This document shows, piece by piece, positions 34,123 through 48,611 of a DNA stretch of 64,000 nucleotides. The notes under the pieces are model-generated. The model saw only the letters and a list, made by a program, of their open reading frames with translations. It ran no database searches and was not told the origin of the DNA. Position numbers and translations under genes: made by a program. Numbering within the stretch: the stretch's first letter is position 1; each line of letters begins with the position of its first letter. This DNA is from Pictodentalium vernedei. Lineage: Eukaryota > Mollusca > Scaphopoda > Dentaliida > Dentaliidae. Location: the NCBI GenBank assembly GCA_031216915.1, contig JAUFNR010000049.1:124001-188000 (forward strand), in the 5' to 3' direction.

Positions 34123-36545
34123 TTGGTGTTTAAGGTCACATACTTCTGCACAATGGCTAATCGTGACCGTGACAGTTTTAGAGGTGGAGGAAGCCGGAGT
34201 ACCCGGAGAGAACCACCAAGCATCGACGAGCAACTGTCAGCTCCTCAACATTCTCACTCTGTTCAGGCTCCGCTCAGGCAGGGTTACAGAGGTTGAAGAC
34301 ATGTGCACCATCGACGTGCAGTATGCCTTAGTACACGGGGACATCGTGCCCCTATGTCGGCAACCGGACCAAAGTGCCTTGCCCAAGGACACAACGTGAG
34401 TCGTCCCGGACGGGGATCGAACTCGGGACCTCTAGCATAGAAGTACAATAGTCTACCACTGAGCCACCGCGCTCCCTTGAATACCCTTAATACTATCATA
34501 CATTATCCCCCAGGAATAAATCTGATAAAAGAGGTCATGTTTATCTATTGCATACCCATTTTGCTGCCCGAAAACAGCCGATTTTATTAAAATTTTGACG
34601 TTTAGCAGCCGGTAGAGGCATTAACAAACGACTAGCGGAATATTCTATCTATGCAATTTGTAAGACCTGCCAATGTCAAATTGTTCTTGAAAATCCCCAA
34701 CAAGCAGTTAGCGAAATCCACGAAAATGTAAATTTTAAGCGTTTAAGGGGCATCTCTCCTTATCCAGTTCAAAATGGGTTAAGTTTCATTCTTTTAAATA
34801 CCCTTACTACTTACAAACCTTAAACACCAATTAGATTCCATGATTTTTCTGGACCCCCACAGTGTCTGATGAATTGTTTTTAACTGTCTCACAAAAGTTC
34901 CTTCATTGATGTTATGAGAACGGTGAGTATAGTAGTCTCAAATGATTCGGTTTGGTTTTGATAAAAAAATGTTTAGGTAAAACCCATCATTAATGGTAGA
35001 ATGGGTTAATATCAATATCAATGTTTCCCTATCAGTTTTGCGTCCGGTAAAAGCCCATGAAGGGTTAACAAATGCCTACCAGAATAATTGATCCATGCAA
35101 CTGGACATATGACACCAAGACCTATCAACGGCCATTTTCTCTTGAAAACCCCACAAAATGTTTGTAAAGAAATCCAGGGAAAACGATTTTTAAACTTTTG
35201 ATGGGTGTCCCTGTTAACCTCCCCAACAGGGGTTAACGCTTGGCTTTTTGAATACCTTTATTACTTACAAAAATGGTCCTCTGTGAATTCCACTTCAAAC
35301 AAAGGAGATTATGTTTATCTCTCATGTATACATTAGGTGCTGTGCGTGTCTGAAAACAGTCCCATGTTAACAACATTACGATGCTTGGCAGCTTGTAGAT
35401 GGTTAATGTCACATAAACACCTACGAATAGTCAATTTGTCTTGAAACCCTACAAGTTACCGTTAGGGAAATTCACAGAAAATGGGAATTTAAAGCTTTCA
35501 AGGGATATCTCTCTTTAGCCTGCCCAAAATGGGTTAAGACGTCGACTTTTGAATACCCTTACTACTTACAAAAATGTTTCCATATAAATTGTACGCGCGA
35601 TAAAAGAAGGAACTTTTCTTTGTGGTGTACCCTTTGGGTGCTGTTGGTGTGCAAAAACAGCCCATTTTATCGCAATTTTGACCTTCAGCAGCCCGGGGAG
35701 GGTTAACTAATGCTGACAGAATATTTTGTTCATGCGACTTGTAATGTCACACCAAGACCTGCAAATAGCCGATTTTTCTTGAAAACCTACAAGATGTTGT
35801 TAGAGAAATCCACAGAAAACGGGTATTTTAAGATTTTAATGGGTATCTCTCTTTAACCAGCCCCAAATGGGTTAAGACGTCAAATTTTGAATACCCTTAC
35901 CACTTTCAAAAATATTTTCCGATCAATTTTGCGTCCGATAAATGAAGGCCCCTTTCTCTGTGGTATATCGTTTGGGTGCTGTTGGTGTCTAAAAACAGCC
36001 CATTTTATCACAATTTTTACGTTTAGCAGCTCGGGGAGGGTTAACTAATGCCGACCGGAATATTTTATCCATGCAACTTGTAATGTCACACCAAGACCTG
36101 AGAGTGACCAATTTTTCTTGAAAATCTACAAGACTCGTTTAGAGAAATCCACAGAAAACATGAAGTTTTGAGCTTTTTGGGGGCATTGCTGTTTAACCAG
36201 CCCAAAACGGGTTAACACTTGGTTTTCTGAACACCCTTATTACTTACAAAAATGATCTTCGGTGAATTCCACTTCCAGTAAAGAAAGTTATATTTATCTC
36301 TCATGTATTGTTTGGGTGGGGTGGGGGCCTGAAACCGGCCTATTTCATCAAAATTTCGATGTTTGGCAGCCTGTGGAGGGTTACCATATGCATCGCCTGA
36401 TATGTCGTGTGTATCAAAGGGCGTGTCACAGACAGGTCTAGCAATGCCGAATGTATAAAAAAAATCTACAAGACGTGTTTCGAGAAAGTGCCGATAAACC
36501 CCAATTTTGACAGTTTTTTGCCAATTGTGACGAAATAAGGGTTAA
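34040..36545 (+). repeat. Satellite block of units 6-7, with SINE inside
   Basis: Same order of monomers as 3957-6439; one C lost near 35718. Confidence 0.85.
34071..34476 (-). mobile_element. SINE copy, unit 6 (406 bp)
   Basis: Duplications at 34058-34070 and 34477-34489. Tail length equals that of unit 2. Confidence 0.92.
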
Positions 36546-37617
36546 ATCGAAAATTCCGCTTCGGTATATTTTTAGATTTTGTGCCCCTCTATGCGTGTGC
36601 AAAATTTTGTGAAAATCGGTCCGAAAATGGCTTCGGAATCGTGCGGACAAAATGTGTGGAAAAAAAAAAATAAAAAAAAAAAAAAAAAAAATAATCCGTA
36701 GAAAAACAATAGTCTTTTCCAGAGGGAAAAGCCTAATAATCCGTAGAAAAACAATAGTCTTTTCCAGAGGGAAAAGCCTAACTAGATTTTTCGATTTCAA
36801 GAAATCGAGAGATTCACCTATTCCGCTTGTCTTTTTAGGCAGCGACGAAATAAGATTGCATATAGAGCTGGTAGTTTTTTAGGCTATATTAAGTGCATAG
36901 CCGATAGAAAACTCCCTACAGTGTCTAACAATTCTTTCGGCAATACTCTTTCACATTGGCGTGAATGCTGTATGCTTAATGTCCAAGTTAGGGCTAAATA
37001 GCAAACCCGTTGAACAAATCGCGTGTACTTAATAATAACAACATGTGCATGTGTGACACCATAGATTGTGGCGAACGTTTTCGCAGCAGCCATCCCAAAC
37101 ATTCAGCGTTTGTACCTGAAGCTCGCCCGAACTCGGTCATATTATTAGAAAGTCCCGAAACCAAGCATGGGCCTCGAGGCAGCCGCCCCTCTCTCTCAAC
37201 CCACACCCCGAACGTGCACATACCCTCTCCTGACATTCAACATGATAGAATGGGAAACTGGTGTCGCTCTCTGTGTGAAAAGATGCGGTAACTATTTGTG
37301 AAGAATGAGTGAAAAAATGATGGAAATCGGCCAAGAATTGGCCGAGATATAGCGTTTTAATGAGTTGAGGTAATTGTTTGAATTTGGTCCCGTTCTAGCC
37401 GGTGCGACCTGACGCTGGGTATATGTCTGGGGTTGTGGCACTGCTCCCCCTCTGGGGTAGTTCCGCTTGAAATTGTGGATTCTCAGTTTCTATTGGAGAG
37501 ACGCTGGTGACTGAAAGATGCATTGTGTACACTGGCGCCAAATGGACCTCGCCAAGCTGGTAACAGTTAGATATTTGTCAGAAATGAAAAGTGGACAGTA
37601 ATCGCGCATGGGTTAAT

Positions 37618-38344
37618 GGCGAATAGGCGGTAATCTGGCTAATTTGACATTAAAATTGAACAGACAGCAGTGTCGCTCATACGCCCACTACGTCCAGACC
37701 ACTGGAGGCAGCTACACGAAATTTTCAGAAGTTGTTCTACTCTTCCTGCCCGACAGGTTAGTATCTTTGTCGAGTGGCGTGACCGCGTGGGAACAATGTG
37801 GATCGCGTGGAAACCGAAGGGACGATTCGTCCCTCCTCTATTCCCAATGCAACGACGTTTCCATTCACTATTCACCTGTCACCCGTCGAGTTTGGCATTA
37901 TTTCTGTCTATTTGACGAACTGTTCAGCTTTCAATATTCACACGTTCACGTGGGACTGAAAGTTTGGAGTTAAACTGCTTATTTCAGAGCGTACCGGCAG
38001 AAACTGACAACTCGACCCGGTGGCGAAAAAGCAGTCGTCTGGCTAATTTGACATTCAAACTGAACAGATACAATGTCGGATACACGCCAATTATGTCCCG
38101 ACCATACAAGGCAGCAACTTCAGATTCTCAGAATGTTTTCTCCTGTCCCTGCCCGACAGTTTAGTATCTTTGTCAAGTGCCAAGACCGCGTGGAAACACC
38201 GTGGATCAGGTGGAAACCGAGGGGACGATTCGTCCCTACTTTCTTCTCAATTCAACGACTTCCCTATTCATTATTTACCTGTCACCGGCTGAGTTTGGCA
38301 TTATATCTGTCTATTTGATGAACTTTTCAACCTTAACTATTTGC
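37618..38344 (+). repeat. A1/A2 duplication, unit 7
   Basis: Same structure as in unit 1. Confidence 0.88.
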
Positions 38345-38812
38345 GGCCTCGTGTTTCACCACCGAAAGGCCACTGCACGGTTACCAATATATTCAGGGAC
38401 TGATTTTGCAAAAAAAACCATTATTCCGACTGTACCCACATGGGAACTCCTAAATCTGTAAGGGTTAAATTTTTAATAATAACGTATAAAACAGAAGTTG
38501 TCGTGCTACGCTTGCTGCATGCAGGCATAGAAAACATTCAGCGCTCAATGAATTAGGAATGGAGTAAATTGTCACTTAAACCAGCGAAATTCTGAAAAAA
38601 ATGAGAGTTTTTTTTCGCCGGCACCTACCTTATTGCATCCGAGCAGGGACTGCGTTAAACTTTACAGCAACCTTATAACAGAAAATATTCTTGGAATTGA
38701 ACTGTGAATACGAATTTCGAAAGCCTACAGAATGCAAATGGGTGGGTGGCGGGCATCATCACTGGATCTAATGTTGTATTTCATGTTTTCTTTATATTCT
38801 ATTTATTTTTTT

Positions 38813-38814
<2 letters not shown>

Positions 38815-38904
<90 letters not shown>

Positions 38905-39252
38905 ATCTGTGTTTGTCTATAATGTTTATAATATTTTGATTTTGCTAGATTCTGTTATTTATGGAATACGTTCTGCCATATTGTAAATTATTAGTCACCG
39001 TACAGGAACGGAAGGGCTTCTAAGTGGTAAGCACTTGTCCTCCAATCCTGATTTGCATTGTCAAATGGCAAATAAAATATGTTTAATCTAATCTAACAGT
39101 AGGGCGGGGGGGGGGGGGCATGTGTCCTAGGTAAAAAAAAACAGCAGGGTGCAGGTGTTCTAGATAAAATAAACAGCATGGGGGGGGGGGGGATGTCCCC
39201 GCTAATTAATTTTAATAGCAGGCAGTTGTTCATGGGGCAGGTGTCCTATCCC
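38815..39252 (+). repeat. TC tract, LINE-like end and G-tract minisatellite, unit 7
   Basis: TC expanded to 84 nt, the longest in the window; G tracts 13 and 13. Confidence 0.88.
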
Positions 39253-40085
39253 ACTGGTACTTGGCCTTGATGGAAATAACATTTCAACAAGAAACAACGG
39301 GAAACTTATTTGCAATAAAGCTGCAAATACAAACTTGATTTTAGGACCATTCCATGGACATGTTAAAGCCTACTGCGATATCAGCGTTTCTTACTCTCGT
39401 CCTTTCACCACACCGCAGTATTTTACCCGAGTCGAGTTCTGACGTCATGAAAGTTTGACGGACATGCTTTCAATTTTGTTATTGACAACAACATATTTAT
39501 AATTTCGTGCTTACTGATCCGAATTTTGAAAACGACACACGCAATCGCGAAAGCATTTTCTGAAAAACACGATTCTGTAAAAGGTTTTAATGAAATTTGA
39601 TTATTTTTTTTTTATTTTCTATTTCGATGGCTCTTGTCGAAAAGGTGCTAATCACTGATCGTCCCAAACGAGATCAAAGACACGCCGTAGTTTAATAACA
39701 GACAGAGAATCTTCTAAGAATATACATGCGCAATCCTAAAATGCAATAAATCAAGTGTATTTTCACGTTTTATGAGAGAAATATGTCCAATTGTATCATT
39801 GAATCATTTTTAGGTATATGTGGGTGAGAAATTTTCTATACGGACAAAATACAGGCTAAATAAAATATTTGCCATTATTTTCCGCAGACGTATTTTTGTC
39901 TTTGCTTCTTGGGGAAATTTCTTGCTGCTAAATACAACGAAGGTGTGTTATTTGATGTGGTCAGAACCGTCAGGTGGTCGGGTCCGAAACCGCACCTCGC
40001 AGAGGATGTAGTGGGGGTGTCGATTTTACAAGTAATGTAGGCAGCGTACACGGCATGGGCTGTCTGCCTTTAATCCGACAAAACA

Positions 40086-40113
40086 GGGTTAAGGCTTGGT
40101 TTTTTGAATACCC

Positions 40114-40164
<51 letters not shown>

Positions 40165-42588
40165 TTGGTGTTTAAGGTCACATACTTCTGCACAATGGCT
40201 AATCGTGACCGTGACAGTTTTAGAGGTGGAGGAAGCCGGAGTACCCGGAGAGAACCACCAAGCATCGACGAGCAACTGTCAGCTCCTCAACATTCTCACT
40301 CTGTTCAGGCTCCGCTCAGGCAGGGTTACAGAGGTTGAAGACATGTGCACCATCGACGTGCAGTATGCCTTAGTACACGGGGACATCGTGCCCCTATGTC
40401 GGCAACCGGACCAAAGTGCCTTGCCCAAGGACACAACGTGAGTCGTCCCGGACGGGGATCGAACTCGGGACCTCTAGCATAGAAGTACAATAGTCTACCA
40501 CTGAGCCACCGCGCTCCCTTGAATACCCTTAATACTATCATACATTATCCCCCAGGAATAAATCTGATAAAAGAGGTCATGTTTATCTATTGCATACCCA
40601 TTTTGCTGCCCGAAAACAGCCGATTTTATTAAAATTTTGACGTTTAGCAGCCGGTAGAGGCATTAACAAACGACTAGCGGAATATTCTATCTATGCAATT
40701 TGTAAGACCTGCCAATGTCAAATTGTTCTTGAAAATCCCCAACAAGCAGTTAGCAAAATCCACGAAAATGTAAATTTTAAGCGTTTAAGGGGCATCTCTC
40801 CTTATCCAGTTCAAAATGGGTTAAGTTTCATTCTTTTAAATACCCTTACTACTTACAAACCTTAAACACCAATTAGATTCCATGATTTTTCTGGACCCCC
40901 ACAGTGTCTGATGAATTGTTTTTAACTGTCTCACAAAAGTTCCTTCATTGATGTTATGAGAACGGTGAGTATAGTAGTCTCAAATGATTCGGTTTGGTTT
41001 TGATAAAAAAATGTTTAGGTAAAACCCATCATTAATGGTAGAATGGGTTAATATCAATATCAATGTTTCCCTATCAGTTTTGCGTCCGGTAAAAGCCCAT
41101 GAAGGGTTAACAAATGCCTACCAGAATAATTGATCCATGCAACTGGACATATGACACCAAGACCTATCAACGGCCATTTTCTCTTGAAAACCCCACAAAA
41201 TGTTTGTAAAGAAATCCAGGGAAAACGATTTTTAAACTTTTGATGGGTGTCCCTGTTAACCTCCCCAACAGGGGTTAACGCTTGGCTTTTTGAATACCTT
41301 TATTACTTACAAAAATGGTCCTCTGTGAATTCCACTTCAAACAAAGGAGATTATGTTTATCTCTCATGTATACATTAGGTGCTGTGCGTGTCTGAAAACA
41401 GTCCCATGTTAACAACATTACGATGCTTGGCAGCTTGTAGATGGTTAATGTCACATAAACACCTACGAATAGTCAATTTGTCTTGAAACCCTACAAGTTA
41501 CCGTTAGGGAAATTCACAGAAAATGGGAATTTAAAGCTTTCAAGGGATATCTCTCTTTAGCCTGCCCAAAATGGGTTAAGACGTCGACTTTTGAATACCC
41601 TTACTACTTACAAAAATGTTTCCATATAAATTGTACGCGCGATAAAAGAAGGAACTTTTCTTTGTGGTGTACCCTTTGGGTGCTGTTGGTGTGCAAAAAC
41701 AGCCCATTTTATCGCAATTTTGACCTTCAGCAGCCCGGGGAGGGTTAACTAATGCTGACCAGAATATTTTGTTCATGCGACTTGTAATGTCACACCAAGA
41801 CCTGCAAATAGCCGATTTTTCTTGAAAACCTACAAGATGTTGTTAGAGAAATCCACAGAAAACGGGTATTTTAAGATTTTAATGGGTATCTCTCTTTAAC
41901 CAGCCCCAAATGGGTTAAGACGTCAAATTTTGAATACCCTTACCACTTTCAAAAATATTTTCCGATCAATTTTGCGTCCGATAAATGAAGGCCCCTTTCT
42001 CTGTGGTATATCGTTTGGGTGCTGTTGGTGTCTAAAAACAGCCCATTTTATCACAATTTTTACGTTTAGCAGCTCGGGGAGGGTTAACTAATGCCGACCG
42101 GAATATTTTATCCATGCAACTTGTAATGTCACACCAAGACCTGAGAGTGACCAATTTTTCTTGAAAATCTACAAGACTCGTTTAGAGAAATCCACAGAAA
42201 ACATGAAGTTTTGAGCTTTTTGGGGGCATTGCTGTTTAACCAGCCCAAAACGGGTTAACACTTGGTTTTCTGAACACCCTTATTACTTACAAAAATGATC
42301 TTCGGTGAATTCCACTTCCAGTAAAGAAAGTTATATTTATCTCTCATGTATTGTTTGGGTGGGGTGGGGGCCTGAAACCGGCCTATTTCATCAAAATTTC
42401 GATGTTTGGCAGCCTGTGGAGGGTTACCATATGCATCGCCTGATATGTCGTGTGTATCAAAGGGCGTGTCACAGACAGGTCTAGCAATGCCGAATGTATA
42501 AAAAAAATCTACAAGACGTGTTTCGAGAAAGTGCCGATAAACCCCAATTTTGACAGTTTTTTGCCAATTGTGACGAAATAAGGGTTAA
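40086..42588 (+). repeat. Satellite block of units 7-8, with SINE inside
   Basis: Same order of monomers as 3957-6439; one base change near 40755. Confidence 0.85.
40117..40518 (-). mobile_element. SINE copy, unit 7 (402 bp)
   Basis: Duplications at 40104-40116 and 40519-40531. Confidence 0.92.
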
Positions 42589-43661
42589 ATCGAAAATTCC
42601 GCTTCGGTATATTTTTAGATTTTGTGCCCCTCTATGCGTGTGCAAAATTTTGTGAAAATCGGTCCGAAAATGGCTTCGGAATCGTGCGGACAAAATGTGT
42701 GGAAAAAAAAAAATAAAAAAAAAAAAAAAAAAAATAATCCGTAGAAAAACAATAGTCTTTTCCAGAGGGAAAAGCCTAATAATCCGTAGAAAAACAATAG
42801 TCTTTTCCAGAGGGAAAAGCCTAACTAGATTTTTCGATTTCAAGAAATCGAGAGATTCACCTATTCCGCTTGTCTTTTTAGGCAGCGACGAAATAAGATT
42901 GCATATAGAGCTGGTAGTTTTTTAGGCTATATTAAGTGCATAGCCGATAGAAAACTCCCTACAGTGTCTAACAATTCTTTCGGCAATACTCTTTCACATT
43001 GGCGTGAATGCTGTATGCTTAATGTCCAAGTTAGGGCTAAATAGCAAACCCGTTGAACAAATCGCGTGTACTTAATAATAACAACATGTGCATGTGTGAC
43101 ACCATAGATTGTGGCGAACGTTTTCGCAGCAGCCATCCCAAACATTCAGCGTTTGTACCTGAAGCTCGCCCGAACTCGGTCATATTATTAGAAAGTCCCG
43201 AAACCAAGCATGGGCCTCGAGGCAGCCGCCCCTCTCTCTCAACCCACACCCCGAACGTGCACATACCCTCTCCTGACATTCAACATGATAGAATGGGAAA
43301 CTGGTGTCGCTCTCTGTGTGAAAAGATGCGGTAACTATTTGTGAAGAATGAGTGAAAAAATGATGGAAATCGGCCAAGAATTGGCCGAGATATAGCGTTT
43401 TAATGAGTTGAGGTAATTGTTTGAATTTGGTCCCGTTCTAGCCGGTGCGACCTGACGCTGGGTATATGTCTGGGGTTGTGGCACTGCTCCCCCCTCTGGG
43501 GTAGTTCCGCTTGAAATTGTGGATTCTCAGTTTCTATTGGAGAGACGCTGGTGACTGAAAGATGCATTGTGTACACTGGCGCCAAATGGACCTCGCCAAG
43601 CTGGTAACAGTTAGATATTTGTCAGAAATGAAAAGTGGACAGTAATCGCGCATGGGTTAAT

Positions 43662-44388
43662 GGCGAATAGGCGGTAATCTGGCTAATTTGACATTAAAAT
43701 TGAACAGACAGCAGTGTCGCTCATACGCCCACTACGTCCAGACCACTGGAGGCAGCTACACGAAATTTTCAGAAGTTGTTCTACTCTTCCTGCCCGACAG
43801 GTTAGTATCTTTGTCGAGTGGCGTGACCGCGTGGGAACAATGTGGATCGCGTGGAAACCGAAGGGACGATTCGTCCCTCCTCTATTCCCAATGCAACGAC
43901 GTTTCCATTCACTATTCACCTGTCACCCGTCGAGTTTGGCATTATTTCTGTCTATTTGACGAACTGTTCAGCTTTCAATATTCACACGTTCACGTGGGAC
44001 TGAAAGTTTGGAGTTAAACTGCTTATTTCAGAGCGTACCGGCAGAAACTGACAACTCGACCCAGTGGCGAAAAAGCAGTCGTCTGGCTAATTTGACATTC
44101 AAACTGAACAGATACAATGTCGGATACACGCCAATTATGTCCCGACCATACAAGGCAGCAACTTCAGATTCTCAGAATGTTTTCTCCTGTCCCTGCCCGA
44201 CAGTTTAGTATCTTTGTCAAGTGCCAAGACCGCGTGGAAACACCGTGGATCAGGTGGAAACCGAGGGGACGATTCGTCCCTACTTTCTTCTCAATTCAAC
44301 GACTTCCCTATTCATTATTTACCTGTCACCGGCTGAGTTTGGCATTATATCTGTCTATTTGATGAACTTTTCAACCTTAACTATTTGC
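43662..44388 (+). repeat. A1/A2 duplication, unit 8
   Basis: Same structure as in unit 1; A for G at 44063, just before A2. Confidence 0.88.
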
Positions 44389-44856
44389 GGCCTCGTGTTT
44401 CACCACCGAAAGGCCACTGCACGGTTACCAATATATTCAGGGACTGATTTTGCAAAAAAAACCATTATTCCGACTGTACCCACATGGGAACTCCTAAATC
44501 TGTAAGGGTTAAATTTTTAATAATAACGTATAAAACAGAAGTTGTCGTGCTACGCTTGCTGCATGCAGGCATAGAAAACATTCAGCGCTCAATGAATTAG
44601 GAATGGAGTAAATTGTCACTTAAACCAGCGAAATTCTGAAAAAAATGAGAGTTTTTTTTCGCCGGCACCTACCTTATTGCATCCGAGCAGGGACTGCGTT
44701 AAACTTTACAGCAACCTTATAACAGAAAATATTCTTGGAATTGAACTGTGAATACGAATTTCGAAAGCCTACAGAATGCAAATGGGTGGGTGGCGGGCAT
44801 CATCACTGGATCTAATGTTGTATTTCATGTTTTCTTTATATTCTATTTATTTTTTT

Positions 44857-44858
<2 letters not shown>

Positions 44859-44932
<74 letters not shown>

Positions 44933-45279
44933 ATCTGTGTTTGTCTATAATGTTTATAATATTTTGATTTTGCTAGATTCTGTTATTTATGGAATACGTT
45001 CTGCCATATTGTAAATTATTAGTCACCGTACAGGAACGGAAGGGCTTCTAAGTGGTAAGCACTTGTCCTCCAATCCTGATTTGCATTGTCAAATGGCAAA
45101 TAAAATATGTTTAATCTAATCTAACAGTAGGGCGGGGGGGGGGGGGGGCATGTGTCCTAGGTAAAAAAAACAGCAGGGTGCAGGTGTTCTAGATAAAATA
45201 AACAGCATGGGGGGGGGGGATGTCCCCGCTAATTAATTTTAATAGCAGGCAGTTGTTCATGGGGCAGGTGTCCTATCCC
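44859..45279 (+). repeat. TC tract, LINE-like end and G-tract minisatellite, unit 8
   Basis: TC 68 nt; G tracts 15 and 11. Confidence 0.88.
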
Positions 45280-46112
45280 ACTGGTACTTGGCCTTGATGG
45301 AAATAACATTTCAACAAGAAACAACGGGAAACTTATTTGCAATAAAGCTGCAAATACAAACTTGATTTTAGGACCATTCCATGGACATGTTAAAGCCTAC
45401 TGCGATATCAGCGTTTCTTACTCTCGTCCTTTCACCACACCGCAGTATTTTACCCGAGTCGAGTTCTGACGTCATGAAAGTTTGACGGACATGCTTTCAA
45501 TTTTGTTATTGACAACAACATATTTATAATTTCGTGCTTACTGATCCGAATTTTGAAAACGACACACGCAATCGCGAAAGCATTTTCTGAAAAACACGAT
45601 TCTGTAAAAGGTTTTAATGAAATTTGATTATTTTTTTTTTATTTTCTATTTCGATGGCTCTTGTCGAAAAGGTGCTAATCACTGATCGTCCCAAACGAGA
45701 TCAAAGACACGCCGTAGTTTAATAACAGACAGAGAATCTTCTAAGAATATACATGCGCAATCCTAAAATGCAATAAATCAAGTGTATTTTCACGTTTTAT
45801 GAGAGAAATATGTCCAATTGTATCATTGAATCATTTTTAGGTATATGTGGGTGAGAAATTTTCTATACGGACAAAATACAGGCTAAATAAAATATTTGCC
45901 ATTATTTTCCGCAGACGTATTTTTGTCTTTGCTTCTTGGGGAAATTTCTTGCTGCTAAATACAACGAAGGTGTGTTATTTGATGTGGTCAGAACCGTCAG
46001 GTGGTCGGGTCCGAAACCGCACCTCGCAGAGGAAGTAGTGGGGGTGTCGATTTTACAAGTAATGTAGGCAGCGTACACGGCATGGGCTGTCTGCCTTTAA
46101 TCCGACAAAACA

Positions 46113-46140
46113 GGGTTAAGGCTTGGTTTTTTGAATACCC

Positions 46141-46187
<47 letters not shown>

Positions 46188-48611
46188 TTGGTGTTTAAGG
46201 TCACATACTTCTGCACAATGGCTAATCGTGACCGTGACAGTTTTAGAGGTGGAGGAAGCCGGAGTACCCGGAGAGAACCACCAAGCATCGACGAGCAACT
46301 GTCAGCTCCTCAACATTCTCACTCTGTTCAGGCTCCGCTCAGGCAGGGTTACAGAGGTTGAAGACATGTGCACCATCGACGTGCAGTATGCCTTAGTACA
46401 CGGGGACATCGTGCCCCTATGTCGGCAACCGGACCAAAGTGCCTTGCCCAAGGACACAACGTGAGTCGTCCCGGACGGGGATCGAACTCGGGACCTCTAG
46501 CATAGAAGTACAATAGTCTACCACTGAGCCACCGCGCTCCCTTGAATACCCTTAATACTATCATACATTATCCCCAGGAATAAATCTGATAAAAGAGGTC
46601 ATGTTTATCTATTGCATACCCATTTTGCTGCCCGAAAACAGCCGATTTTATTAAAATTTTGACGTTTAGCAGCCGGTAGAGGCATTAACAAACGACTAGC
46701 GGAATATTCTATCTATGCAATTTGTAAGACCTGCCAATGTCAAATTGTTCTTGAAAATCCCCAACAAGCAGTTAGCGAAATCCACGAAAATGTAAATTTT
46801 AAGCGTTTAAGGGGCATCTCTCCTTATCCAGTTCAAAATGGGTTAAGTTTCATTCTTTTAAATACCCTTACTACTTACAAACCTTAAACACCAATTAGAT
46901 TCCATGATTTTTCTGGACCCCCACAGTGTCTGATGAATTGTTTTTAACTGTCTCACAAAAGTTCCTTCATTGATGTTATGAGAACGGTGAGTATAGTAGT
47001 CTCAAATGATTCGGTTTGGTTTTGATAAAAAAATGTTTAGGTAAAACCCATCATTAATGGTAGAATGGGTTAATATCAATATCAATGTTTCCCTATCAGT
47101 TTTGCGTCCGGTAAAAGCCCATGAAGGGTTAACAAATGCCTACCAGAATAATTGATCCATGCAACTGGACATATGACACCAAGACCTATCAACGGCCATT
47201 TTCTCTTGAAAACCCCACAAAATGTTTGTAAAGAAATCCAGGGAAAACGATTTTTAAACTTTTGATGGGTGTCCCTGTTAACCTCCCCAACAGGGGTTAA
47301 CGCTTGGCTTTTTGAATACCTTTATTACTTACAAAAATGGTCCTCTGTGAATTCCACTTCAAACAAAGGAGATTATGTTTATCTCTCATGTATACATTAG
47401 GTGCTGTGCGTGTCTGAAAACAGTCCCATGTTAACAACATTACGATGCTTGGCAGCTTGTAGATGGTTAATGTCACATAAACACCTACGAATAGTCAATT
47501 TGTCTTGAAACCCTACAAGTTACCGTTAGGGAAATTCACAGAAAATGGGAATTTAAAGCTTTCAAGGGATATCTCTCTTTAGCCTGCCCAAAATGGGTTA
47601 AGACGTCGACTTTTGAATACCCTTACTACTTACAAAAATGTTTCCATATAAATTGTACGCGCGATAAAAGAAGGAACTTTTCTTTGTGGTGTACCCTTTG
47701 GGTGCTGTTGGTGTGCAAAAACAGCCCATTTTATCGCAATTTTGACCTTCAGCAGCCCGGGGAGGGTTAACTAATGCTGACCAGAATATTTTGTTCATGC
47801 GACTTGTAATGTCACACCAAGACCTGCAAATAGCCGATTTTTCTTGAAAACCTACAAGATGTTGTTAGAGAAATCCACAGAAAACGGGTATTTTAAGATT
47901 TTAATGGGTATCTCTCTTTAACCAGCCCCAAATGGGTTAAGACGTCAAATTTTGAATACCCTTACCACTTTCAAAAATATTTTCCGATCAATTTTGCGTC
48001 CGATAAATGAAGGCCCCTTTCTCTGTGGTATATCGTTTGGGTGCTGTTGGTGTCTAAAAACAGCCCATTTTATCACAATTTTTACGTTTAGCAGCTCGGG
48101 GAGGGTTAACTAATGCCGACCGGAATATTTTATCCATGCAACTTGTAATGTCACACCAAGACCTGAGAGTGACCAATTTTTCTTGAAAATCTACAAGACT
48201 CGTTTAGAGAAATCCACAGAAAACATGAAGTTTTGAGCTTTTTGGGGGCATTGCTGTTTAACCAGCCCAAAACGGGTTAACACTTGGTTTTCTGAACACC
48301 CTTATTACTTACAAAAATGATCTTCGGTGAATTCCACTTCCAGTAAAGAAAGTTATATTTATCTCTCATGTATTGTTTGGGTGGGGTGGGGGCCTGAAAC
48401 CGGCCTATTTCATCAAAATTTCGATGTTTGGCAGCCTGTGGAGGGTTACCATATGCATCGCCTGATATGTCGTGTGTATCAAAGGGCGTGTCACAGACAG
48501 GTCTAGCAATGCCGAATGTATAAAAAAAAATCTACAAGACGTGTTTCGAGAAAGTGCCGATAAACCCCAATTTTGACAGTTTTTTGCCAATTGTGACGAA
48601 ATAAGGGTTAA
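46113..48611 (+). repeat. Satellite block of units 8-9, with SINE inside
   Basis: Same order of monomers as 3957-6439; one C fewer near 46573 and a longer A run near 48523. Confidence 0.85.
46144..46541 (-). mobile_element. SINE copy, unit 8 (398 bp)
   Basis: Duplications at 46131-46143 and 46542-46554. Tail length is shared with units 9 and 10. Confidence 0.92.

Larger units (their letters stand above)
30092..36113 (+). repeat. Array unit 6 (6022 bp)
   Basis: Variable tracts: (TC)n of 62 nt at 32792-32853, G tracts of 15 at 33061-33075 and 11 at 33136-33146, SINE tail of about 57 nt. The hairpin doublet is at 30667-30756. Differences seen only here: an A for G at about 31563, and loss of one C near 35718 in the satellite block. 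Confidence 0.98.
36114..42156 (+). repeat. Array unit 7 (6043 bp, longest)
   Basis: This is the longest unit, because its (TC)n tract is expanded to 84 nt at 38815-38898. G tracts are 13 at 39106-39118 and 13 at 39180-39192; the SINE tail is about 53 nt. The hairpin doublet is at 36690-36779. The A-rich tract before the doublet has one extra A, shared with unit 8. The 9-base A run after the first G tract is shared with unit 5. An A for G near 40755 in the satellite block is seen only here. Confidence 0.98.
42157..48178 (+). repeat. Array unit 8 (6022 bp)
   Basis: Variable tracts: (TC)n of 68 nt at 44859-44926, G tracts of 15 at 45134-45148 and 11 at 45209-45219, SINE tail of about 49 nt. The hairpin doublet is at 42733-42822. 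Differences seen only here: one extra C in a C run near 43491, an A for G at 44063 just before A2, an A for T near 46034, and one C fewer near 46573. The longer A-rich tract is shared with unit 7. Confidence 0.98.
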
